5,169 nt of DNA from the NCBI GenBank assembly GCA_022843505.1, contig JALHNN010000231.1:1-5169 (forward strand). The letters run 5' to 3'. Made by a program: the position numbers and the translations under genes. Position 1 is the first letter of the stretch, and every line of letters starts with the position of its first letter. The notes under the pieces are model-generated. The model had not been told where the DNA came from, did not search any database, and worked only from the letters and a program-made list of their open reading frames with translations. Below, in pieces: positions 1-4,785 of this stretch. This DNA comes from Sulfuritalea sp. (GTDB lineage: Bacteria > Pseudomonadota > Gammaproteobacteria > Burkholderiales > Rhodocyclaceae).

Positions 1-246
1 GAACAGGATGGTGTCGGTCACCGCCGCGCTGCCCGACGCCTTGGCGTTCCACAGCAGGGGCTTGTCGTAGCCGCGCTCGGCCTTCCACTTCTCGATCGCC
101 TCGGGCGTCACGCGCTTGACGCCGAGCTGCATGCGCGCCATGTCGTCGGGCGTGTTGACGACGAAGAACAGGGCGAAGGTGAGCAGGTTCACCCCGATCA
201 GGATCGGGATCGCGTAGAGCAGGCGGCGGACGATGTAGGCGAGCAT
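1..246 (-). CDS. ABC transporter permease, oligopeptide/YejB-DppB type (5' part only)
   Basis: The reading frame opens at ATG 246-244 and stays open for 82 codons to the left edge, so only the N-terminus is present. It begins MLAYIVRRLLYAIPILIGVN and continues with a hydrophobic first transmembrane helix (about residues 9-30). A hydrophilic segment follows with TPEAIEKWKAERGYDKPLLW around residues 47-66. A short basic start (IVRRLL), an immediate helix, then a periplasmic stretch ending in a 'GxDKPL' motif is the standard N-terminus of inner-membrane permeases of the peptide/nickel ABC importer family. The long 'PEAIEKWK' variant resembles YejB-like members. Such proteins pair with a second permease, ATPases and a periplasmic binding protein, which would be expected beyond the left edge. 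The start lies 9 nt after the stop of the YdjM-like gene, with no strong Shine-Dalgarno. The family call is firm; the substrate is unknown. Confidence 0.88.
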   Translation of the reverse strand, partial: MLAYIVRRLLYAIPILIGVNLLTFALFFVVNTPDDMARMQLGVKRVTPEAIEKWKAERGYDKPLLWNAKASGSAAVTDTILF

Positions 247-253
247 CGCTGCC

Positions 254-271
254 GATTATCGCGCCACGGGC
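254..271 (-). repeat. Copy 1 of a short element shared by two start-codon regions, containing GATAAT
   Basis: Minus-strand GCCCGTGGCGCGATAATC ends 7 nt before the permease ATG and overlaps the last codons of the YdjM-like gene. It matches the element at 3454-3470 except for one inserted base. GATAAT (260-255) could be a -10 box, giving the permease an internal promoter with an almost leaderless transcript. Confidence 0.35.
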
Positions 272-1299
272 AGCGGCATGGGCAACTCGCGGCCCAGCAG
301 CATGGCAAAAAAATCTTCGCGCATGGCAGACGTGAATTCGTGGCGGCTGACGAACTCGGTGGCGGCGCCGGGGCCGCCCCATTGCAGGCCCCAGATCGGC
401 GCGATCCGCGTCGGCAGCATGGCGTAGCGGGCGTCGCCGACGAAGCCGGGGCGGCGGCGGTCCTCGACCAGGAAGCCGTCGGAAAAGGCGCGGAAGCGCT
501 CGATGTCGGCCAGCCGTCGCGCCTCGCCGTGGGCAACGCGCTGCGCGGCCGAGGTGTCGAGCAGGGGCGCCGATTCGCCGGGATAGTGGCGCGACGACGG
601 GCCGAGGTGGAAGGCATCGGCCTGCACGCGCCCGTCATGGATGTAAAGCCCGCGCCAGAGCAGCAGGTTGGCCAGCGTCGGCTTGACCGAGAGCTGGCCG
701 GCGACGTGGCCGCGCGCCTGCGCCAGCCCGCGCAGCGCCGCTTCGGCGCGCTGCTGCTGGAAAGCGCTCAGTCCCAGGTAGGCGGCACCGAGGATGAGGC
801 CCCAGGCCACGGCACGGGAGCCCTGGCGCCGCAGGAACAGGATGAGCGGCACGGCCAGCAGCAGGGTGAATGTCGGGTCGAACACCGCGACCAGGTTCCA
901 CGCCGCCGGTTCGCGCGAAAACGGCAGCCAGAGGTGGGTGCCGTAGCTGGTGCAGGCGTCGAGCAGCGGATGGACGAAATAGCCGAGCAGGCAGGACAGA
1001 TACAACTGGCCGAAGCCGAGGCGGCGGCGCAAGAGCGGCCACAGCAGGCCGGCGACGACCAGAGCGCCCAACGGCGCGAACAGCAGCGCATGGGTGAAGT
1101 GGCGGTGGTAGTCGAGCACCCGCAGCGCATCCTCGCCGCTCTGGAAAAGGACGTCGATGTCGGGCGCCAGGCCGGCGACGGCGCCGGCCACCGCCGCGAA
1201 CCGCCGTGTCGCCAGCGCCGACTCCGCGGGCTGCGGTCGCATTGCGGCGGCGCCCGCGGCGAAGCCGGCGCCCATCGCGGCATGGGTCAGGGGATCCAT
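256..1299 (-). CDS. YdjM/DUF457-family membrane-bound metal-dependent hydrolase homologue
   Basis: This 347-residue protein starts MDPLTHAAMG, the hallmark N-terminus of the YdjM (DUF457) family. D3 and H6 are the first of the polar residues thought to bind metal. The others are visible in order: D47 and D49 in APDIDVL, the cluster H65-R-H67-F-T-H70, H110 and D114 in HPLLDACTSYGT, and D141. Hydrophobic stretches near residues 36-52, 70-90, 98-111, 136-156 and 163-181 predict an integral inner-membrane protein. A hydrophilic C-terminal domain (about 185-347) follows. Intact motif residues suggest a functional protein. The reaction of this family is not established; the E. coli member is LexA-controlled, and no LexA box was recognised here. 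The start is fixed by the D3/H6 motif and lacks an obvious Shine-Dalgarno. The gene lies 41 nt downstream of the deiminase-like gene and 9 nt upstream of the permease. Confidence 0.85.
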   Translation of the reverse strand: MDPLTHAAMGAGFAAGAAAMRPQPAESALATRRFAAVAGAVAGLAPDIDVLFQSGEDALRVLDYHRHFTHALLFAPLGALVVAGLLWPLLRRRLGFGQLYLSCLLGYFVHPLLDACTSYGTHLWLPFSREPAAWNLVAVFDPTFTLLLAVPLILFLRRQGSRAVAWGLILGAAYLGLSAFQQQRAEAALRGLAQARGHVAGQLSVKPTLANLLLWRGLYIHDGRVQADAFHLGPSSRHYPGESAPLLDTSAAQRVAHGEARRLADIERFRAFSDGFLVEDRRRPGFVGDARYAMLPTRIAPIWGLQWGGPGAATEFVSRHEFTSAMREDFFAMLLGRELPMPLPVAR

Positions 1300-1305
1300 G
1301 GGGGA

Positions 1306-1311
1306 ATGCTA
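1306..1311 (-). promoter_or_regulatory. Candidate -10 box (TAGCAT) next to the YdjM-like start
   Basis: TAGCAT on the minus strand is separated from ATG 1299 by exactly six bases, the spacing expected if transcription begins at the start codon. No -35 box is obvious. The same box and spacing precede the deiminase-like gene. Confidence 0.3.
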
Positions 1312-1340
1312 TCGCTTTCCAAGGCTTTCAATGAGGCGAA

Positions 1341-2750
1341 TCAGCGCAATTGCAGGACGACGCAACGGGTATTCCCCTCGCTGATGTGGAAGCGGTCCTC
1401 GACCGCGATGGGCGTGATGCCGGCCCGCCGGTAGGCCTCGTCGACCAGGGCATTCAGCGACACCTCCTGCTCGCCCGACCGCACCTGCCGATCCGGGTAG
1501 ACCGGCACCAGCGCCATTCGCTCACCGGTGTCGCGATGGCGAAAAGGCACGATGTTGGTCGATGACTGGAACCCGGCAATGCGCTCGGCCAGGGTCGGGA
1601 TGTCCACGATCCGGTAGTCATGCTCGCGCAGCCGGTTCCGGGCCTGCTGCAGCGCTTCGCGGTCCTCGTCGGGCAGCGCCTCGGGATCGAGCGGATCGAG
1701 CACCGCGGCGACGCCGTCGTCGAGCAGGGTCATGTACATGTCGATGTGATAGAAGCGCCGGGTGTTCGGCATCAGCGTCACCTGGTCCGCCCCTGTCAAG
1801 GCGCTGAACACGGCAAGTACCGTATCGGCGCGGGGCGTGTGACGCAGGGTGTTGCGGTACACGACCTCGTTGTCGATGACTTCCTGCGCCCCGACGAACA
1901 GGGTGCGCCGCGCCGACACGCCGAGCAGGAAGTTTCCGGCGCGGTAGAACAGCGGCACGGCGACTATCTCGCGTTGCGGCTGGCGCAAGCTGTCGAGATA
2001 ACGCAGATCGTCGGCAACGAGATCCCGGCGCGGCCAGTAACTGAGGGGACGGAACAGGGCCTGGCCCTTGCCATGCTCGCTGACGAGGACGGTATCGCGT
2101 ATCCAGCGCGTCGCTGCCGGCGATTCAGGCGGCACCGGGGTCGCACGGACCTGCGCGCGGCCACGCAGGCCAAGGCGGTTCACCTCGCGCCGCAGTCGCT
2201 CCGCATAGACCGCGGGCGCCACGATCTCGATCCGGGTGTAGGCCGGCAGGGCGCGCAGGATGGGTTCGTGCTGCCATAGAGGACGGTCGCTCCCTCCCAG
2301 TTCGCGGTCGATGCCGATCACGATCTCCCGCAGTCGCGCCATGTATTCCGGCTTGGCGTGAAGGCGTCCGCCCCTGACGGCGCCGCGCGTGGCCTTGATC
2401 GCGCGGCGCACGAAATCGACGTCGAGTTCGCGTTCCCTAATCAATGCCTTCAGCCGCTTGCGTCGTTCCGCCGGCAGGCGCTCGATTTCGGCCAGTTCGT
2501 CCGGAATCGCGAACAGCCGCTGGCCCTGGCCGCCTGATTCCTCCAGCAACCATTGCGGCGATGTCGGCAACAGGCCCTCGCCCAGTCCCAGACCGCTTTG
2601 GCCCGGCCGCGCGAGTGCCGTGGAGGCCATGCCCGCCAGGCAGGCGAAGGCGATGGCCAGCGCGACCAGGCGCCGTGCCACCGGCGCCGACTCCTGGCGC
2701 CGCGGCAACTGAGAGCCGGTGTCCATCATGGCAGGGATCAGTGGGTCCAT
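1341..2750 (-). CDS. Predicted exported deiminase-like protein of the guanidine-modifying (agmatine/peptidylarginine deiminase) superfamily
   Basis: This is a 469-residue frame. A basic n-region (RRQESAPVARR), a hydrophobic core (residues 28-45) and an ALA|RPG junction after A47 predict a Sec signal peptide. A charged helical segment (about 80-150) precedes the catalytic part. Superfamily landmarks then occur in order: W216-I-R-D219 (WxRD), A271-G-N-F (the EGGN-type position), H335-I-D337, N399 in SSTNIVPF, the strand ALVPVYPD (413-420), and C463 in GNTRC seven residues from the end. Family knowledge makes the Cys, His and Asp catalytic or guanidinium-binding. The Glu-Gly of EGGN is replaced by R270-A271, so substrate or activity may differ from arginine or agmatine hydrolysis. 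The start is uncertain: M8 and M9 (2729, 2726) would still keep the signal peptide, and none of the three has a clear Shine-Dalgarno. The gene lies 19 nt after the membrane-protein gene. The fold is well supported; the substrate is not known. Confidence 0.75.
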   Translation of the reverse strand: MDPLIPAMMDTGSQLPRRQESAPVARRLVALAIAFACLAGMASTALARPGQSGLGLGEGLLPTSPQWLLEESGGQGQRLFAIPDELAEIERLPAERRKRLKALIRERELDVDFVRRAIKATRGAVRGGRLHAKPEYMARLREIVIGIDRELGGSDRPLWQHEPILRALPAYTRIEIVAPAVYAERLRREVNRLGLRGRAQVRATPVPPESPAATRWIRDTVLVSEHGKGQALFRPLSYWPRRDLVADDLRYLDSLRQPQREIVAVPLFYRAGNFLLGVSARRTLFVGAQEVIDNEVVYRNTLRHTPRADTVLAVFSALTGADQVTLMPNTRRFYHIDMYMTLLDDGVAAVLDPLDPEALPDEDREALQQARNRLREHDYRIVDIPTLAERIAGFQSSTNIVPFRHRDTGERMALVPVYPDRQVRSGEQEVSLNALVDEAYRRAGITPIAVEDRFHISEGNTRCVVLQLR

Positions 2751-2756
2751 CCGCGC

Positions 2757-2762
2757 ATGCTA
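2757..2762 (-). promoter_or_regulatory. Candidate -10 box (TAGCAT) next to the deiminase-like start
   Basis: TAGCAT on the minus strand is six bases before ATG 2750, as in front of the YdjM-like gene. It falls in the 19-nt gap after the membrane-protein stop. It would permit leaderless expression separate from the upstream gene, and it weakly supports 2750 as a true start. Confidence 0.3.
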
Positions 2763-2769
2763 ACGTGAT

Positions 2770-3444
2770 TCAGGGCGGCGGGTCCGCCGGCGGACGCCTG
2801 ATCTTTTTCAGCAGTCCCTTCGCCTTCTGCCGCGCGATGAACTCCTCGTTGCGCGGCCAGACCCCGGTGGCGAGCCGTGTCCTGATCGCGCCGGCGGCGC
2901 CGGCAGCCAGACCAAACACCAGCAGGGGCAACAGGATGGGCAGCAGGCTCGCCAGGATCAGCCACTCCGCGACACTGACCAGGCGCGCCAGGCGCGGCGG
3001 ACCGCCGAGCGCCTGTTGCAGCGTCTTGGCGACCATCAGGCAGAGGAAGGCGTCGATGATCAGCGCGCCGACGCCGAAGGGGATGCGGCAGGCCAGGCCG
3101 CCGAGATCGCGACTGCCGCCGACGCCGGGCAGTGAAAGACTGCCGCCGCAGATACGCTCGCCAGCGCCGAAAGCCACCCAGTTGCCAATCGCGACCAGGC
3201 CGAGCAATGCCAGGATGCCGAACAGGCGCGCCGGCAGCGGCGACTGCGGGCCGGCGATGATGGCGCAACCGGCCGAGGCAAAGCAGCCTCCGGCGGCCAG
3301 CCCCAGCCAGGGCGGGCCATTGATGTCCTCGGCGCGCAGCGGCCCGATATCGAAGGCCGCCAGCATCGGGAGCGCCCCCGTGGCGATGAACAGCAAGCCG
3401 ATCACGTGGGCGGCTCCGGGCGAGAGTTGGTTCGACCGCGGCAT
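2770..3444 (-). CDS. Hypothetical multi-spanning membrane protein
   Basis: I do not recognise the family. The 224-residue protein begins MPRSNQLSPG and has about five hydrophobic segments (residues 11-31, 46-64, 73-93, 119-139 and 157-184). It ends in a basic, proline-rich tail (KGLLKKIRRPPADPPP) that is probably cytoplasmic. Five cysteines (54, 60, 99, 119, 135) fall in or near the predicted helices or loops. No catalytic motif is obvious. It is the first gene of the minus-strand cluster and ends 19 nt before the exported deiminase-like gene, so a shared function with that protein is possible but is inference. A competing frame on the same strand (to 3487) is arginine- and alanine-rich and looks like a shadow. 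A CATAAT hexamer 10 nt upstream of the ATG suggests a very short leader. Codon use fits a real gene of this G+C content. Confidence 0.7.
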   Translation of the reverse strand: MPRSNQLSPGAAHVIGLLFIATGALPMLAAFDIGPLRAEDINGPPWLGLAAGGCFASAGCAIIAGPQSPLPARLFGILALLGLVAIGNWVAFGAGERICGGSLSLPGVGGSRDLGGLACRIPFGVGALIIDAFLCLMVAKTLQQALGGPPRLARLVSVAEWLILASLLPILLPLLVFGLAAGAAGAIRTRLATGVWPRNEEFIARQKAKGLLKKIRRPPADPPP

Positions 3445-3453
3445 GATGGCGGC

Positions 3454-3470
3454 GATTATGCGCCACGGGC
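3454..3470 (-). repeat. Copy 2 of the short element shared by two start-codon regions, containing CATAAT
   Basis: Minus-strand GCCCGTGGCGCATAATC ends 9 nt before ATG 3444 of the membrane-protein gene. It equals the 254-271 copy with a single-base deletion. Similarity stops on both sides of this core. Confidence 0.35.
3455..3460 (-). promoter_or_regulatory. Candidate -10 box (CATAAT) for the membrane-protein gene
   Basis: On the minus strand CATAAT lies 10 nt before ATG 3444, so a transcript would start only about 3-4 nt before the start codon. No good -35 hexamer is visible at 16-18 nt. It sits in the divergent region shared with the cyclase. Confidence 0.4.
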
Positions 3471-3509
3471 GGCAGACGTACGACCATGGCTTTCCGACAG
3501 CCGGGGCCC

Positions 3510-3515
3510 TACAAT
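3510..3515 (+). promoter_or_regulatory. Candidate -10 box (TACAAT) for the cyclase-FHA gene
   Basis: TACAAT differs from TATAAT at one base and would place transcription start about 27 nt before ATG 3549, leaving room for the GGGAG ribosome site. The -35 region is weak (TGGCTT at 17-nt spacing), which suggests an activator or low expression. Confidence 0.45.
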
Positions 3516-3539
3516 CGAGGCTATCCAGTTCGCCATCCA

Positions 3540-3544
3540 GGGAG
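3540..3544 (+). promoter_or_regulatory. Ribosome binding site deciding the cyclase start
   Basis: GGGAG stands four bases before ATG 3549. The upstream in-frame ATG at 3486 has no such site and would add 21 residues unlike a cyclase N-terminus, so this site fixes the start. Confidence 0.6.
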
Positions 3545-3548
3545 CCCG

Positions 3549-4430
3549 ATGGACACGTTTCGCGCCATCCTCTTTGCCGACATTGCCGGCAGCACCGGGC
3601 TGTACGAAGCCAGCGGGGACACCGTCGCCATGGCGGCCGTGGTCGAATGCATCGCCTGCCTGAAGAGCACCACCACGGCCTACGGCGGCAACGTGGTCAA
3701 GACCATCGGCGACGAAGTGATGGCCTCCTTCGCCTCGGCCGGTCAGGCGATCCAGGCCGCCAACGCCATGCAGTCTCGCTTTGCCGACCTGGTCGGCGCC
3801 CAGGCCGGCATCAAGCTCAAGATCGGCTTCCACTACGGGCCGGTGATCGAGGCCGATGGCGACTGCTTCGGCGACACCGTCAATCTCGCCGCGCGGCTCA
3901 CGTCACTGGCCTCGCCGGAACAGATCCTCACTTCGAGCGAAACCTTCGACGCCCTGCCCAACTACCTGAGGGCCACCTGCCGCAAGCTCTATTCGACCTC
4001 GGTCAAGGGCCGCAAGGGCAAGGTCACGATCATCGAGGCGCTGTGGCAGCAGGACCAGGGCCAAACCCTGGTGTCTGACAACTCGGCCGCTGCCGAGGCG
4101 CCCAGCCTGGCGGCGACGATCAGCTATCGCGGTCAGACCTGGAGCGTCGACCCGGCGCACCCCGAAATCGGCATCGGCCGCGAAAAGAACAATGCCGTGG
4201 TGGTGGATGTGGCGACGGCCTCGCGCCACCATGCCAGCGTGATACTGCGCCAGCAGAAGATCGTCATCGAGGACCATTCCAGCAACGGCACCTTCGTCCG
4301 CCTGCAGAACGGCCAGGAGCTGCTGCTGCGCCGGGAAGACCTGGTGATCGCCGGCCGCGTGCTGGTCGGCCTCGGCGCCTCGCTGGCCGCCGGGGGTCAG
4401 GAACCGCTGGCGATCGCCGTCGACGCCTAG
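3549..4430 (+). CDS. Class III adenylate cyclase with C-terminal FHA domain
   Basis: This 293-residue cytoplasmic protein has no signal peptide or membrane segment. The cyclase domain spans about residues 3-165. D11 (FADIAGST) and D55 (KTIGDE) are the two metal-binding aspartates. K51 and D105 (DCFGDTVN) occupy the adenine-selecting positions. N112 and R116 (VNLAAR) are the transition-state residues. This set predicts ATP-to-cAMP activity by a self-complementary homodimer. After a linker (about 168-188), an FHA domain (about 189-280) shows G210-R211, S225-R-H-H228 and S245-N-G-T248, the expected phosphothreonine-binding residues. The protein may therefore be targeted or controlled by a Ser/Thr-phosphorylated partner, but no kinase gene lies in the window. 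ATG 3549 was chosen over 3486 because it has GGGAG four bases upstream and starts directly at the cyclase fold. A TACAAT box lies upstream. It is divergent from the membrane-protein gene and converges on the small acidic gene with a 12-nt gap. Confidence 0.9.
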   Translation: MDTFRAILFADIAGSTGLYEASGDTVAMAAVVECIACLKSTTTAYGGNVVKTIGDEVMASFASAGQAIQAANAMQSRFADLVGAQAGIKLKIGFHYGPVIEADGDCFGDTVNLAARLTSLASPEQILTSSETFDALPNYLRATCRKLYSTSVKGRKGKVTIIEALWQQDQGQTLVSDNSAAAEAPSLAATISYRGQTWSVDPAHPEIGIGREKNNAVVVDVATASRHHASVILRQQKIVIEDHSSNGTFVRLQNGQELLLRREDLVIAGRVLVGLGASLAAGGQEPLAIAVDA

Positions 4431-4442
4431 CCCCCAGCGGGC

Positions 4443-4694
4443 CTACTGCAGGTAGCTGATTTCCATCTGCGAGTCGAGGCCCGTCACCATGTCGAGGATC
4501 TCGCCGGTGAAGGCCTCGTCCTCGTCGCTCCAGGTGGCATCGACGGCACCGGAGTCGGTGACCAGGGGCGTGATGTCGAAATCGACGAAGCGATCGCCGA
4601 CCTTCAGCACCCAGATGCCGGACGGGTGTTCGACCAGTTCCCAGTCGTCGGGGATTTCAAGCTCCGCGGTGAGTACGAGGGACAGCTTTTTCAT
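4443..4694 (-). CDS. Small acidic hypothetical protein
   Basis: I do not recognise this 83-residue protein. It starts MKKLSLVLTAELEIPDDWEL and ends MEISYLQ. It carries 19 Asp/Glu against 4 Lys/Arg. There are tryptophans at 18, 28 and 55, and a beta-rich pattern (GIWVLKVGDRFVDFDITPL) suggests a compact soluble domain. A hydrophobic LSLVL near the N-terminus is too short for a convincing signal peptide. ATG 4694 is chosen because GGAG lies 6 nt upstream. In-frame ATGs at 4700 and 4709 are possible but place the start on or before that Shine-Dalgarno. The longer open frame to 5123 is only the antisense of the neighbouring gene. The stop is 12 nt from the cyclase stop, in convergent orientation, and the gene is divergent from the ornithine cyclodeaminase-like gene. 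A good ribosome site and non-random composition support it as real. Confidence 0.72.
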   Translation of the reverse strand: MKKLSLVLTAELEIPDDWELVEHPSGIWVLKVGDRFVDFDITPLVTDSGAVDATWSDEDEAFTGEILDMVTGLDSQMEISYLQ

Positions 4695-4700
4695 GTGCAT

Positions 4701-4704
4701 CTCC
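4701..4704 (-). promoter_or_regulatory. Ribosome binding site deciding the start of the small acidic gene
   Basis: On the minus strand GGAG lies 6 nt before ATG 4694. It favours this start over the two nearby in-frame ATGs at 4700 and 4709. Confidence 0.55.
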
Positions 4705-4724
4705 GGCATTGATTGCAAGGCCAC

Positions 4725-4759
4725 CATCCTAATCGATCCCGCCTGCCCGGGGTAGGATG
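4725..4759. promoter_or_regulatory. Inverted repeat of TAGGAT boxes in the divergent promoter region
   Basis: CATCCTA (4725-4731) and TAGGATG (4753-4759) form a perfect 7-bp inverted repeat with a 21-bp spacer. Each arm read outward contains TAGGAT, a plausible -10 box for the gene on that side. It would give leaders of about 20-25 nt for both the small acidic gene and the ornithine cyclodeaminase-like gene. It could equally be an operator. The spacer contains the palindromes ATCGAT and CCCGGG. Confidence 0.35.
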
Positions 4760-4785
4760 ACGCATCGCATTTCCATTCGCCGACC

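Noticed and set aside
250..275. Sigma-54 promoter reading of TGGCGCGATAATCGGCA
   Set aside because: The required GG-N10-GC spacing is off by one base in this copy and also off in the copy at 3454-3470.
340..1434. Long plus-strand open frame of 364 codons
   Set aside because: It is antisense to the YdjM-like gene, whose conserved motifs are clear. The product is rich in Arg, Gln, Ala and Gly with no domain, as expected for a shadow frame at high G+C.
3523..3540. ATCCAG direct repeat 12 nt apart upstream of the cyclase
   Set aside because: Two six-base copies in GC-rich DNA are easily due to chance and no further copy is present.
3486..3548. Upstream start for the cyclase at 3486
   Set aside because: It has no ribosome site, its residues are unlike cyclase N-termini, and it would start upstream of the TACAAT box.
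2444..4078. Plus-strand open frame of 544 codons
   Set aside because: It crosses antisense to two minus-strand genes and then runs out of frame through the cyclase. Its composition (Pro, Arg, Ser) and lack of motifs mark it as a shadow.
4428..4445. Possible terminator between the cyclase and the small acidic gene
   Set aside because: Only a 4-bp GCCC/GGGC stem is visible, with no T-run on either strand.
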